From: Synechococcus sp. UW140
Lineage (GTDB): Bacteria; Cyanobacteriota; Cyanobacteriia; PCC-6307; Cyanobiaceae
Length of the DNA: 64,000 nt
Reading direction: 5' to 3'
NCBI RefSeq assembly: GCF_900474295.1
Contig: NZ_UCOB01000031.1
Location: forward strand, 1 to 64,000
The translations under genes and the position numbers were made by a program. Each line of letters starts with the position of its first letter. Positions within the stretch are counted from its first letter, which is position 1. The notes beneath the pieces are model-generated. The model did no database searches and was not told the origin of the DNA. It was given only the letters and a program-made list of their open reading frames with translations. Below, one piece after another: positions 7,937 through 16,900 of this stretch.

Positions 7937-9340
7937 TCAGCGTGCCGTTAGCAGTTGTTCGAGGGCAGCTTTGAACTCTTGGCGCTGTTTGACGCCACGC
8001 CACTGTTGTCTGAGCTCCTTGGCTTTGAACAGTTGCACCGTCGGAGTGCCGTTCACTCCGGCTTGTTCAGCGATCTCCTGCTCTGCATCGATATCGATCT
8101 CAATTCCTTGGGCTTGCCCCTCAAGTTCGTTGAGAACTCGTTTGAGCTGGGGCTTGAGCACATGGCAGGGGCCGCAACTGGGTGAGGTGTAGACGACCAG
8201 AAGTGGCTTGTCGCTGTCGTGATAGAGCTTGCGCAGCGCGTAGCTGCCCTTTTGCCATAGGGCATTGGGGTCATACGTGACCTCTGTAACGGCTTCACTC
8301 GGTTGGGGAGTCTCCGCCTGCTTGGGTTCCACCGAGTCCCGTCGCACCAGTTGGGCCAGATTGTGGTGGCTGAGCCAACGCTCGGCCGCGAGGGCGGCCT
8401 GGCAGCCGCTGCCTGCTGCGGTGATGCCTTGTCGCCATTCGCCATCAGCCACATCGCCAGCGGCATAGACCCCTTCCTTCGAGGTTTCCGGGCGCCCGGG
8501 TTCGGTGATCAGGTAACCCTTGGAGTCGCACTGGAGTTGGTCTTGCAGCAAATCGGTGTTGGGGGTGTGACCGATGGCATAGAAGAGCCCCCGAACCGGC
8601 AATTGAGTCTCTTCGCCGCTGATGCGGTGGCGGATGGTGAGTCCGGTCAACCAGTCCTCTCCGAAGGCATCCACCAGTTCAGTGTTCCAGTGCACTGTGA
8701 TCTGGGGGTTGGCCGTGACCCGATCCGCCATGGCTGCACTGGCTCTCAGTTGATCTGAACGCACCATCAGGTGCACATGGCTGCCGTACTTGGTGAGATA
8801 CACCGCCTCTTCACAGGCGGAATCACCGCCACCAACCACTGCCAGTTCTGCGTTGCGGAATTGGGGTGTGGCTCCATCGCAGATGGCGCAAGCGCTAATT
8901 CCACTGCTCCAAAAGCGTTGCTCGCTTGGAAGCCCGAGGCGATTGGCACTGGCTCCAGTGGCAATGATCAGGGCCTGGGCATGGATGGTGCGGCCCTCGG
9001 TCTGAAGCCGGAAGGGTCTTTGGCTTAGGTCGATGGCGTCGGCGTCAGCTTCCACCAGGCGCGTTCCCCAGCGTTCCGCCTGGGCCTTCATCAAGTCCAT
9101 CAGATCGGGACCGAGCACGCCATCGGGGAAGCCCGGAAAATTCTCAACGTGGGTGGTGGTCATCAGCTGACCTCCGGGGATGCCGCCCCGCTGAAAGCCT
9201 GTGATCAGCAGAGGGCTCAGATTGGCTCTTGCGGCATAGATGGCGGCGGTGTAGCCGGCTGGTCCCGAGCCAACAATGACGAGGTTTTCAACGTCACCCT
9301 CAGCGGATGTGTCGGATCCAAGCTGCCCGGGGGCGATCAT
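7937..9340 (-). CDS. ntrC-type trxB: NADPH-thioredoxin reductase C (TrxR-Trx fusion)
   Basis: A 467-residue fusion. Residues 20-330 are a thioredoxin reductase with the FAD motif [13 protein letters not shown], redox CAICD (Cys151, Cys154) and an NADPH domain [12 protein letters not shown]. Residues about 355-467 are a thioredoxin domain with CGPC at 389-392. This is NTRC of cyanobacteria and plastids: NADPH reduces the reductase, which reduces its own thioredoxin domain and then 2-Cys peroxiredoxins. The linker is rich in E, P and T. The gene is monocistronic by position. An AT-rich upstream stretch is described separately. Confidence 0.93.
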   Translation of the reverse strand: MIAPGQLGSDTSAEGDVENLVIVGSGPAGYTAAIYAARANLSPLLITGFQRGGIPGGQLMTTTHVENFPGFPDGVLGPDLMDLMKAQAERWGTRLVEADADAIDLSQRPFRLQTEGRTIHAQALIIATGASANRLGLPSEQRFWSSGISACAICDGATPQFRNAELAVVGGGDSACEEAVYLTKYGSHVHLMVRSDQLRASAAMADRVTANPQITVHWNTELVDAFGEDWLTGLTIRHRISGEETQLPVRGLFYAIGHTPNTDLLQDQLQCDSKGYLITEPGRPETSKEGVYAAGDVADGEWRQGITAAGSGCQAALAAERWLSHHNLAQLVRRDSVEPKQAETPQPSEAVTEVTYDPNALWQKGSYALRKLYHDSDKPLLVVYTSPSCGPCHVLKPQLKRVLNELEGQAQGIEIDIDAEQEIAEQAGVNGTPTVQLFKAKELRQQWRGVKQRQEFKAALEQLLTAR

Positions 9341-9465
9341 GACTTAGGCGGAACGGGTATGAGTTAAGCCTAGGGGTGATGGCCCGCCTCTGTTGCATTA
9401 TCTCTGTGGTGTCGCCGGATATTGACCGGAATGACGCCAAGAATTGAGATGGAATTAAAGCGAAA

Positions 9466-9484
9466 TTAATCTGGAATTTAATCT
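9466..9484. repeat. TTAATCT direct repeats, 12-bp spacing
   Basis: Two TTAATCT copies start 12 bases apart (9466 and 9478) in an AT-rich stretch (about 9450-9495) unlike its GC-rich surroundings. It lies upstream of NTRC and just past the 3' end of the small gene at 9490-9735. It could be a promoter or operator element for NTRC, or a low-complexity remnant. The direct observation is only the repeat and the composition. Confidence 0.35.
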
Positions 9485-9489
9485 TAGCT

Positions 9490-9735
9490 TTAGATTTCGA
9501 GGGTGTTGTCGCTGGCGTCTCGATCGAGTTGGGGGCGTTTACTCGGTGTTCGAGGCGCTACAAGTACAGATTCCTCAAGCAGTTCTTGGTGATCGCCGAT
9601 ACAGGTGATCCATTCTCGAAATTCCTGGGTGATTGCGTAACTGTCCTCATAGCGCTCAGCGCTGTCGAGTACTGCGATTCTTGTGCTTGCCCAGCAGGTC
9701 GCAACGCTGACTCGTCGTTCGATGGCTGCGTCCAT
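9490..9735 (-). CDS. Hypothetical protein, 81 residues
   Basis: An ATG-started frame of 81 codons on the minus strand, MDAAIERRVSVATCW..., predicted soluble and mixed charge with no signal peptide, membrane span or motif I recognise. It ends TPSKRPQLDRDASDN. It lies between the helicase (upstream on the same strand) and NTRC, and could be co-transcribed with the helicase after a 96-base gap. Opposite-strand frames here are poorer. Function unknown; a spurious frame is still possible. Confidence 0.5.
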   Translation of the reverse strand: MDAAIERRVSVATCWASTRIAVLDSAERYEDSYAITQEFREWITCIGDHQELLEESVLVAPRTPSKRPQLDRDASDNTLEI

Positions 9736-9831
9736 GATCTGCTCCCAGATGCGAACAGGCTGCTAGGTCAAGGGGACCATTTGCGCCTGAATTGTGCAGA
9801 ACTTCGCATTTTTCTACGCAGAATGATGTCG

Positions 9832-11316
9832 TCATTGCTGCAGGAAATGGGGTAATTCCGGAGTGCGCAGACGGATCACTTCGCCGGCGCCATCGTTCAC
9901 TGCCTCCAGGGGCAGGCTTGGCCCTCTCCAGCTACCGCCAGCAGTTTCTTTGGCGTCGTCTTCGGGTTGATCGCTGCGAATCCGGTAGGGCTCCGATAGG
10001 GACCAACTGCGCGCATAGCTCATCAGCAGTGGATCGGCTGGCGCGAAGATGACGGAGGGGTCTCGAGGAATGTCTTCGATGGCTGCCCGTTCCGAGGACA
10101 TGCGAACGGCCCTGGTGATGCCCTGCACAAAGCGGCTTCGGGTCACCACGGTGGTGAGGTAGGCCACCACCCTCAGCCGGGGGGCATCGAATCCTTCGGC
10201 GCACATGTCGATGCTGACAAGCCAGTCGGCCTGTCCTTCCTGAAATTGGGCGAGCCGTTGGGCGGCGTCTGGATCCTGAGAATGCACCAGGTCCACCCTG
10301 TCGCCCTCCTCCTCCAGCAGCCTCCCGATCGCCGAGGCGTGGTCAATGTCGCGGGCGATCACAAGACCACCCGCCCGGGGATGCTGTTGGCGCACACGCT
10401 CGAGTTGACGGCGCGCGCGCAGCAGCAGCTGGAGGGCAATGCTGCTGGAATCAGACAGCCGGATGGCGCGCCGCAGGTTGCGAGCACGCCAACTTTCACG
10501 TTGTTCAGCAGAGAGTGGTGACACATCCCTGTCGGGCATCCCTTCTCGGCTGTGTTCCACCCAGCCGTCCTGGAAGTGGAACTCCAGAGGGCGAACATCT
10601 CCGGCGGCAATCAGTTGCCGCGGCTCTACGCACAAGTCTGGGCTGATTTGTTCCACCAGTTGCCCTTGGGCTTCCACGCGCACGCGCCGGGCTGCGCAGA
10701 AGGCCAGGTTGTCCGCTCGGAAGGGCGTGCCTGTTAACCCGAGCCTCAGCCGGCAGCCATGGCTGAGGTCCAGAAAGGTCCGTCCCCAGATGGGCCCATC
10801 CGGTTCGTCGGGGTCCATGCCGAGGTGATGGGCTTCATCGGCGATCGCCAGGAGGTCAGGTCCACCCCATTTCTGTATTGCTGCCATCAGGGTGGGGAGC
10901 TGACGCGCCGCAGCCTGGTACGTGAGCAGCCATCCATCCGCTTGTTCTAGGAGGCCAGCATTGCTGCACGCTGACCACTCTTCAAGGCTTAAGCCCAAAC
11001 CAGCGGCCGCATCACGCCATTGGCGCAGGATCGAGGTGCGGTGGCAGAACACCACAAAGCGCGACAGCCTGCCTTCGTGCTGCATGGCTTGAAATCCGAG
11101 CAAAGCACCCAGGGTTTTGCCAGCCCCGGGGCCGGCATGCACGAGCACATCTCTTCCCTTGGTGCTGGCTGGATCACTGCGGCGCCGCAGCAGCTGGATC
11201 AGTTGTTGTTGCCAGATTCGCGGCCGGATGCGGGGTTGGTCCGCATCGGAGCAGAGAGCGAACGACGGTGCTGCGATGGGACTGATCGGAAAGATGAGTC
11301 TTTCTAACCATTCCAA
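9832..11316 (-). CDS. Superfamily 2 DEAH-box helicase
   Basis: A 494-residue protein with Walker A AGPGAGKT (residues 61-68), a Walker B/DEAH box IADEAHH (D160-H163), motif III-like GLTGTPFRA, and later helicase motifs including SIDMCAEGFDAPRLR and VQGITRAVRM. This is the ResIII/UvrB-like SF2 layout found in restriction subunits and standalone DNA helicases. No methyltransferase, nuclease or specificity subunit is adjacent, so a complete restriction system is not supported. It is a probable ATP-dependent DNA translocase or helicase of unknown role. Its start lies about 60 bases from the small plus-strand gene at 11377. Confidence 0.85.
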   Translation of the reverse strand: MEWLERLIFPISPIAAPSFALCSDADQPRIRPRIWQQQLIQLLRRRSDPASTKGRDVLVHAGPGAGKTLGALLGFQAMQHEGRLSRFVVFCHRTSILRQWRDAAAGLGLSLEEWSACSNAGLLEQADGWLLTYQAAARQLPTLMAAIQKWGGPDLLAIADEAHHLGMDPDEPDGPIWGRTFLDLSHGCRLRLGLTGTPFRADNLAFCAARRVRVEAQGQLVEQISPDLCVEPRQLIAAGDVRPLEFHFQDGWVEHSREGMPDRDVSPLSAEQRESWRARNLRRAIRLSDSSSIALQLLLRARRQLERVRQQHPRAGGLVIARDIDHASAIGRLLEEEGDRVDLVHSQDPDAAQRLAQFQEGQADWLVSIDMCAEGFDAPRLRVVAYLTTVVTRSRFVQGITRAVRMSSERAAIEDIPRDPSVIFAPADPLLMSYARSWSLSEPYRIRSDQPEDDAKETAGGSWRGPSLPLEAVNDGAGEVIRLRTPELPHFLQQ

Positions 11317-11376
11317 ACGGCTCAGGCATCCTTAGCTTCCGGCCATCAGCCCTGCGGGTGAGATCCCATTCGCGCC

Positions 11377-11553
11377 ATGGCCAGACTTCCTTACACACCT
11401 GGATCCAGCCCCCAGCAGCCACAGCTGCTGGAGCACTGCTTGGCGCTGGACTGTGACATTGATCCGCTCATCCTCCGCGCCAGGCTCCTCCATCAGCAGG
11501 GACGGAATCGCCTAGCTCGAGCCTTGGAGCAGGAGGTGATGCCGCTCTTCTGA
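11377..11553 (+). CDS. Small hypothetical protein, 58 residues
   Basis: An ATG-started 58-codon frame: MARLPYTPGSSPQQPQLLEH, then a leucine/arginine-rich helical part (LILRARLLHQQGRNRLARAL) ending EQEVMPLF. It resembles the short conserved proteins of picocyanobacteria. It is divergent from the helicase and converges on the gene at 11573. No signal or membrane segment. Function unknown. Confidence 0.55.
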   Translation: MARLPYTPGSSPQQPQLLEHCLALDCDIDPLILRARLLHQQGRNRLARALEQEVMPLF

Positions 11554-11572
11554 GCAGCACACCTCCCCATCG

Positions 11573-12151
11573 TCAGAGTGCTTCGCTGTGATTCGTCAGA
11601 AGCCTCTGCACTTCATCCAACCCTTCGCCTGCCGCTGTGCGGGCCTGCTCGAAATCACCTTCGGCACTCTCCAGAAGTTGGGAGGCGCAACGATCGAGCA
11701 GATCCTCTTTCTTTTCTCTGAGCAGGCTGAGCAGTTCACCATCAATCAGATAACGCACAGCCTGGCGTTGTAGATGCTCATCGCTGGCTTCTTCGAGCGT
11801 GCCTTCCACCAGTTCCTGGATAAACAGGCGGTGCACTTCACTGCTTCGCAGAAAGCTTTCAGTGGCGTTGATGATGCCGTCTACAAGGGTGCGGTCTGGC
11901 TCGGAATTCTCATCCGCCAGCTTGAATTCCCAATCGAGATGTCGGCGCTGCCAGCCCTCTGCATGCAGGCTCGGCATCACTGTTTGGGTAAACGTGTCGA
12001 CCGAAATCTCATAAATACGTTCAGCCAGGCGTTCGCACCATTCACGGCCGTGCTCTTGGAGAACCTCGCGCATGGCAGTGCGCTCAACCGCATGGCCACC
12101 GTGGTGGCTGTGGCAGACGCCATCGGGACACTCGATCGCCTTAAGGCCCAT
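11573..12151 (-). CDS. Conserved hypothetical protein, about 192 residues
   Basis: The likely start is ATG 12151, MGLKAIECPDGVCHSHHGGH, which leaves room for the divergent pntA1 promoter. An ATG at 12271 would add 40 residues and overlap the pntA1 start. The N-terminus has a His/Cys-rich cluster (CPDGVCHSHHGGH) that could bind metal. The rest is acidic and helical (ERIYEISVDTF, FIQELVEGTLEEASDEHLQRQAVRYL, LLREKKEDLLDRCASQLL). It looks like a conserved cyanobacterial protein, but I cannot name a family. Confidence 0.7.
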   Translation of the reverse strand: MGLKAIECPDGVCHSHHGGHAVERTAMREVLQEHGREWCERLAERIYEISVDTFTQTVMPSLHAEGWQRRHLDWEFKLADENSEPDRTLVDGIINATESFLRSSEVHRLFIQELVEGTLEEASDEHLQRQAVRYLIDGELLSLLREKKEDLLDRCASQLLESAEGDFEQARTAAGEGLDEVQRLLTNHSEAL

Positions 12152-12269
12152 GGGATTGCTCAGGGGGCTCTTTTTGCTTAGCCAGGGTGTCTTGATCACA
12201 AAGCAATCTTCAGGAAAGCTGCGGTAACCGATACGGCGACCCCGTAATCTCCCTTGGGTCGGCGGCGTC

Positions 12270-13415
12270 ATGATCTTGCCCAGACTTTTAATCCCTGTTG
12301 AGACAGCGGCGGCGGAAACACGCGTCGCTGTATCCCCGGAAACCATCAAGAAGTTCATCGGCCTGGGCTGTTCGGTTGCCATCGAGCAGGGAGCAGGTGC
12401 TTCCGCCGGTTTTGTTGATTCCTCCTATGCAGAGGCCGGGGCCGAGCTGGTGGCCGTTGGGGATGCTCAGGCTTGGGGGCAGGCTGATCTGCTCCTCTGC
12501 GTCCAGACCCCTCAGCAACAGGCCTTGGCCAAGCTGCGCAACGGTGCGTTGGTGGTGGGTCTGCTCTCGCCTTACAGCAACGAGTCGCTGACTACATCCC
12601 TCAAGAATTGTGGCCTTTCGGCCATGGCACTGGAGCTGCTGCCACGCATCAGCCGGGCGCAGTCTGCTGATGCCCTCTCCTCCCAGGCCAACATCGCTGG
12701 CTATAAGGCTGTACTGCTCGGGGCCGCTGCTCTTGACCGTTACTTCCCGATGCTGATGACGGCTGCGGGCACGGTGCAGCCGGCGAAGGTGGTGATCCTT
12801 GGTGCTGGTGTGGCGGGTCTGCAGGCGGTAGCAACCGCCCGCCGACTTGGTGCTGTGGTGTTTGTGAGTGATATTCGCCCTGCCGTGAAGGAACAGGTGG
12901 AGTCCCTCGGTGCCCGTTTCATTGAGCCCCCTGAGATGGACGACAAGCCCGCCGAATCCGGTGGCTATGCGAAGCAGGCCTCAGAGGCCTTTCTCGCAGC
13001 CCAGCGTCAGCAGCTTTCCGATCAGTTGGCCGAGGCAGATGTGGCCATTTGCACCGCCCAAGTGCCTGGTCGGCGTGCTCCCCGTCTGATCAGTGACGAC
13101 ATGCTTGACCGCATGCGCCCGGGGTCGGTGGTGGTTGATCTGGCCGTGGCCCAAGGCGGTAACTGCGCTGACACCCAGCCCTCCCAGACGGTCGATCGCA
13201 AGGGCGTGAAGCTGATCGGGGCCAATGATCTGCCCTGCTCGGTGCCCAACCACGCCAGCGCTCTTTATGCCCGCAACCTGTTGGCACTGCTGGAGCCAAT
13301 GTTCAAGGACGGCCAGTTCAGCCTCGATACCGAGGATGAACTCATCGCCGGTTGTCTGATCGCCCAGGACGGCAGCATCCGTCGCGGCGACGTTCTCACC
13401 CCCGGAGCCAACTGA
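12270..13415 (+). CDS. pntA1: NAD(P) transhydrogenase subunit alpha part 1
   Basis: A 381-residue domain I of proton-translocating transhydrogenase, here encoded separately. The start MILPRLLIPVETAAAETRVAVSPETIKK matches PntA, and the NAD-binding loop is VVILGAGVAGLQAVATARRLGA. It binds NAD(H) in the cytoplasm and exchanges hydride with the NADP(H) domain of PntB, driven by the proton gradient. Its stop overlaps the start of pntA2 (TGATG), so the three pnt genes are tightly coupled. The split alpha subunit is typical of cyanobacteria and Rhodospirillum-type enzymes. Confidence 0.95.
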   Translation: MILPRLLIPVETAAAETRVAVSPETIKKFIGLGCSVAIEQGAGASAGFVDSSYAEAGAELVAVGDAQAWGQADLLLCVQTPQQQALAKLRNGALVVGLLSPYSNESLTTSLKNCGLSAMALELLPRISRAQSADALSSQANIAGYKAVLLGAAALDRYFPMLMTAAGTVQPAKVVILGAGVAGLQAVATARRLGAVVFVSDIRPAVKEQVESLGARFIEPPEMDDKPAESGGYAKQASEAFLAAQRQQLSDQLAEADVAICTAQVPGRRAPRLISDDMLDRMRPGSVVVDLAVAQGGNCADTQPSQTVDRKGVKLIGANDLPCSVPNHASALYARNLLALLEPMFKDGQFSLDTEDELIAGCLIAQDGSIRRGDVLTPGAN

Positions 13416-13759
13416 TGGATCCTCTTTTCCTTTTAGGTGCGGCCAGCGCGGCCCAGACTCCCCCGTTGGTGGACGCCCTTTGGGTGCTTCTGCTTGGCAG
13501 CCTTCTCGGCCTTGAGCTGATCGGCAAGGTGCCTCCAACGCTGCATACGCCGCTGATGAGCGGTGCTAACGCCATTTCGGGCATCACGATGCTGGCGGCC
13601 CTAACCGCAATCATCAAAGCGAATGGGAATACACCACTGCTGATCCTGGGTTCCGTCTCCCTGGGCTTTGCCCTTTTCAACGTGATCGGTGGATTCCTCG
13701 TCACCGATCGCATGCTCGCCATGTTTAGCCGCAAGCCGGCCAGAAAGGAGAACCGCTGA
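13415..13759 (+). CDS. pntA2: NAD(P) transhydrogenase subunit alpha part 2
   Basis: A 114-residue membrane domain (part of dII) starting at the ATG at 13415, inside the stop of pntA1. It has three hydrophobic spans (about residues 20-40, 55-75 and 80-105) and conserved LELIGKVPPTLHTPLMSGANAISG, where the small residues and His face the proton channel. It anchors the NAD-binding alpha subunit and forms the proton path with PntB. The end overlaps pntB by one base. Confidence 0.95.
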   Translation: MDPLFLLGAASAAQTPPLVDALWVLLLGSLLGLELIGKVPPTLHTPLMSGANAISGITMLAALTAIIKANGNTPLLILGSVSLGFALFNVIGGFLVTDRMLAMFSRKPARKENR

Positions 13760-15180
13760 TGGACATCCTCAAGTACGCGATCGATCTGGTTGCCGTTCTG
13801 CTGCTGGCACTCGGCATCAAAGGGCTCTCCAAGGTGCGTTCTGCCAGGGAGGCCAATCAGTTAGCGGCTGTGGCCATGGCCCTCGCCGTTGTCGGTCTTC
13901 TCTTCAATTACCTCGGTGCTCCGGGTTTTACGGCTCAGGCCTGGATCTGGATCATTGGAGGCACCCTGGTCGGTGGTGTGCTCGGCGCCATCACGGCCCA
14001 GCGCGTCCCCATGACCTCCATGCCGGAGACCGTGGCGCTGTTCAACGGTTGCGGAGGCATGTCCTCCCTGCTGGTTGCTCTGGCTGCAGCTCTGTTCCCC
14101 GGAACGCTTGATGACGGCACGCTCGTCGCGATTATTTCGATCGTGATCTCTGTGTTTGTTGGTGCGATCACCTTCACGGGCTCGATCGTGGCGATGGCCA
14201 AACTCCAGGGTTGGCTCTCCACTCCGTCTTGGATGCAGAGCAAGCTTCGCCACCTTGTCAACATAGCTTTGGCGGTGGTTTGCCTGGTGGCTGCGATCAA
14301 GTTGATCGCAACCGAGGGCAACAGCCAGGAAGCCCTCTGGCTGTTGGTGATTGCCTCAGGTCTGCTCGGCATTGGCGTCACCCTGCCGATTGGCGGTGCA
14401 GACATGCCCGTGGTGATTTCGCTGCTGAACAGCTATTCCGGCGTGGCTGCGGCCGCGGCAGGTTTTGTGGTGGGCAGTCAGCTGCTGATCGTGGCGGGCG
14501 CCATGGTGGGTGCCGCCGGCCTGATCCTCACCCAGGTGATGTGCAACGGCATGAACCGCTCCCTGGTCTCCGTGTTGTTTGGTGGTGCCCTCGGGGCTTC
14601 AGCAGCTGCCGGAGGCGGAGGTGGTGAATACACCAACATCACCAGTTGCAGCGTGGAGGAATGTGCTCTCACCCTGGAGGCTGCCGAGCGTGTCGTGATT
14701 GTTCCAGGCTACGGTCTCGCTGTTGCCCAGGCCCAGCACACTCTGAGAGAAGTGACTCGCTCGCTTGAAGCTGCTGGCATAGAGGCGGCCTATGCGATCC
14801 ACCCTGTGGCAGGCCGGATGCCTGGGCATATGAACGTGTTGCTGGCAGAGGCGGATGTGCCCTACGAGCAGCTCAAAGAGATGGATGTGATCAATCCTGA
14901 GTTCCCCGCCACCGATGTGGTGCTGGTGCTCGGTGCCAATGACGTGGTCAATCCCCAGGCCAAGACCGATCCAAACTCGCCGCTCTATGGGATGCCTGTG
15001 CTGGATGTGCAGCAGGCACGCACCGTCTTCGTGGTGAAGCGCGGCATGAGCGCCGGCTATTCCGGCATCAAGAACGATCTGTTCGAGCTCGCCAACACCT
15101 CCATGGTGTTTGGAGATGCCAAGAAGGTGCTGGGTGATCTGCTGGGCGAGCTCAAGGAGCTTGGCGTCGGCAAGAAGTGA
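13759..15180 (+). CDS. pntB: NAD(P) transhydrogenase subunit beta
   Basis: A 473-residue protein of normal length: about nine membrane helices, including TSMPETVALFNGCGGMSSLLVAL and a glycine/alanine-rich segment near residue 290, then a C-terminal NADP(H)-binding domain (VIVPGYGLAVAQAQHTLREV, AGRMPGHMNVLLAEADVPY, LVLGANDVVNPQA). With PntA1/A2 it makes NADPH from NADH at the cost of protons, in the cytoplasmic or thylakoid membrane. The ATG overlaps the pntA2 stop (TGATG). Confidence 0.95.
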   Translation: MDILKYAIDLVAVLLLALGIKGLSKVRSAREANQLAAVAMALAVVGLLFNYLGAPGFTAQAWIWIIGGTLVGGVLGAITAQRVPMTSMPETVALFNGCGGMSSLLVALAAALFPGTLDDGTLVAIISIVISVFVGAITFTGSIVAMAKLQGWLSTPSWMQSKLRHLVNIALAVVCLVAAIKLIATEGNSQEALWLLVIASGLLGIGVTLPIGGADMPVVISLLNSYSGVAAAAAGFVVGSQLLIVAGAMVGAAGLILTQVMCNGMNRSLVSVLFGGALGASAAAGGGGGEYTNITSCSVEECALTLEAAERVVIVPGYGLAVAQAQHTLREVTRSLEAAGIEAAYAIHPVAGRMPGHMNVLLAEADVPYEQLKEMDVINPEFPATDVVLVLGANDVVNPQAKTDPNSPLYGMPVLDVQQARTVFVVKRGMSAGYSGIKNDLFELANTSMVFGDAKKVLGDLLGELKELGVGKK

Positions 15181-15190
15181 GTCTTTCCCA

Positions 15191-16330
15191 GTGACAGACC
15201 ACGTCTCCTGCGTGATCGAGAACCCCCGGCTGCTTGAGCAGTTGGGGGTTTCTCCGTATCAGCAGCGCTGGCCATGGCTGGGGGGAGATCTCCAGACCCT
15301 TCGCGACACCTTGCGGCCCGTCTCTCTCCCACTGGATCACGGTGCTCCGATCCAGATTTCTGTTCCTGCTCTGGCCAGTGGTGCCGCTGAAGCCGGTCAG
15401 CTACTGGCCTATTTTGATCGTCCCATTGCGCCACTGGATGGGGGCTGTGCCAAGCCAAGGGCTCTGGTGGTTCTCCTGCATGGACTAGGCGGCTCGAGTC
15501 GCCGCGAGGGCCTGCGTCGGCTAGGACTCAGCCTGCAGGGGGCAGGCTTCGCCGTGCTGCGACTCAACCTGCGCGGTGCCGATCCCGGACGTGATCTGGC
15601 CGGTGGGACGTATGCGGCTTGCTGCAACAGTGATCTTCTTCCGGTGCTGGAACGGGCACGCCAGCTGGCCGCAGACCTTGCCCTGCAGGCCAGTCAGTCC
15701 AGCTCAATTCCTCTCTATGGGGCAGGTATTTCCCTCGGAGGCACCATGCTCCTCAATGCCTGCCTGGCGATGCCAGGGGCGCTGGATGGTCTGTTCTGTG
15801 CCAGCAGTCCCCTCGATTTAGCCTTATGCAGCGCGTCGATCGAACGCCCACGTAATCGGATCTATCAGCGCTGGCTTTTGCAACGGCTGGTGCGACAGAC
15901 CCTCGCCGACCCCTTCGGTGTGAGCGCCGATGAGGAGAAGGCTCTTGGTCTGGATCCGCCGCGCACGATCCGGGCCTTTGATGCGGCGATTACGGCACCA
16001 CGTTGGGGTTATCTCGATGTGGATGCCTACTACGCCGGCGCCTCTCCCTTGCCCAGGCTGTTGGAGCAGCCGATGGCCTTGCCGCCCACGATGTTGCTTC
16101 AGGCGATGGATGACCCTTGGGTGCCGGTGGAGTCCGCCATGCGTCTGCAGAGTGCGCTGGTGGCCTCAGGCCAAGACGGCGATCTGGATCGGGTGTCGGT
16201 ACTGCTCACCCACCGGGGCGGGCATAACGGCTTTCATAGCCCTGGCGACAGTCTCAGTCAGGGCTGCTGGTCGGATCGGCTGGCCTGCGCATGGTTCAGC
16301 CGCCGCTGTGCGCAGGATCAAGGTCGTTGA
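15191..16330 (+). CDS. YheT-like alpha/beta hydrolase
   Basis: A 379-residue protein from GTG 15191, just after pntB; a GTG at 15212 is also possible, and upstream in-frame codons lie inside pntB. It has HGLGGSSRREGLRRL (oxyanion region), NLRGADPGRDLAGGTYAA, a nucleophile elbow GAGISLGGTM with Ser, and a C-terminal His in HRGGHNGF. This is the AB-hydrolase YheT/ABHD1-3 group; substrates are unknown, possibly short acyl esters. Whether it belongs to the pnt transcript is inferred from the 10-base gap. Confidence 0.82.
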   Translation: MTDHVSCVIENPRLLEQLGVSPYQQRWPWLGGDLQTLRDTLRPVSLPLDHGAPIQISVPALASGAAEAGQLLAYFDRPIAPLDGGCAKPRALVVLLHGLGGSSRREGLRRLGLSLQGAGFAVLRLNLRGADPGRDLAGGTYAACCNSDLLPVLERARQLAADLALQASQSSSIPLYGAGISLGGTMLLNACLAMPGALDGLFCASSPLDLALCSASIERPRNRIYQRWLLQRLVRQTLADPFGVSADEEKALGLDPPRTIRAFDAAITAPRWGYLDVDAYYAGASPLPRLLEQPMALPPTMLLQAMDDPWVPVESAMRLQSALVASGQDGDLDRVSVLLTHRGGHNGFHSPGDSLSQGCWSDRLACAWFSRRCAQDQGR

Positions 16331-16359
16331 TGCCTTGAATCATCTCCAGCCTCAGCCCC

Positions 16360-16545
16360 ATGGTTGAGGCTGAAGGGACTGCGATCCCCACTGTTCCGAT
16401 GACCGAACAACAGGCTGAAGTGATGCTGGCCCTCGCCGATGAGCTGATTCAAAATGGCAGGGCTGAATCGGCTGAAGTGCTGCTCTCCCTGCTGCAGGGA
16501 GAGCTGCTCTCGCCTGAATTCATGTTGGATCAGCAGCAGACCTGA
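16360..16545 (+). CDS. Small conserved hypothetical protein, 61 residues
   Basis: A 61-residue acidic, helical protein: MTEQQAEVMLALADELIQNG (from residue 14), then [21 protein letters not shown]. The ATG at 16360 and the internal ATG at 16399 are both plausible starts. It resembles small conserved picocyanobacterial proteins, perhaps a helical-hairpin adaptor. Its 3' end overlaps the converging ferredoxin gene by 26 bases. Confidence 0.6.
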   Translation: MVEAEGTAIPTVPMTEQQAEVMLALADELIQNGRAESAEVLLSLLQGELLSPEFMLDQQQT

Positions 16546-16900
16546 CGCTTGAGAGTGGTGTGTGCTTGAGCATCCATTGCTGGCAGGGCCTGCCTAGCAC
16601 CACGTGTTCGCGCAGGATTGTTCCCAGCCGTTCCGGGGTCACTTCGCGATACCAGATCCCATCAGGCCAGATCAGCAGGATCGGTCCCTGCTCGCAGATG
16701 CGCAGGCAATCAACCTTGGAGCGCAGCACCATCCCTTCAGGGCGTTGGGGATTCTCAAGGTCGAGCTCGCGGATCAGCCGCTTGAGTGCATCCCAGCTTT
16801 TGAGTCCCAGTTCGGGGTCACAGCATTTGGCTTTGGTGGGCGTGGCACAGAGCAGGAGGTGATGGCTGATGCGTGGTTCCGGCGATGGTTCGCCGTTCAT
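16520..16900 (-). CDS. Thioredoxin-like [2Fe-2S] ferredoxin
   Basis: A 126-residue protein: [17 protein letters not shown] at the N-terminus and [19 protein letters not shown] in the middle. The four cysteines (Cys18, Cys26/27, Cys69 and Cys73 approximately) and the WPDG(I/V)WY segment match the thioredoxin-like 2Fe-2S ferredoxins found alone and as the NuoE/HoxE domain. Probably an electron carrier in the cytoplasm. It overlaps the end of dxr by 4 bases (ATGA), so it may serve the electron-hungry downstream enzymes of isoprenoid synthesis; that link is inference. Confidence 0.82.
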   Translation of the reverse strand: MNGEPSPEPRISHHLLLCATPTKAKCCDPELGLKSWDALKRLIRELDLENPQRPEGMVLRSKVDCLRICEQGPILLIWPDGIWYREVTPERLGTILREHVVLGRPCQQWMLKHTPLSSVRSAADPT

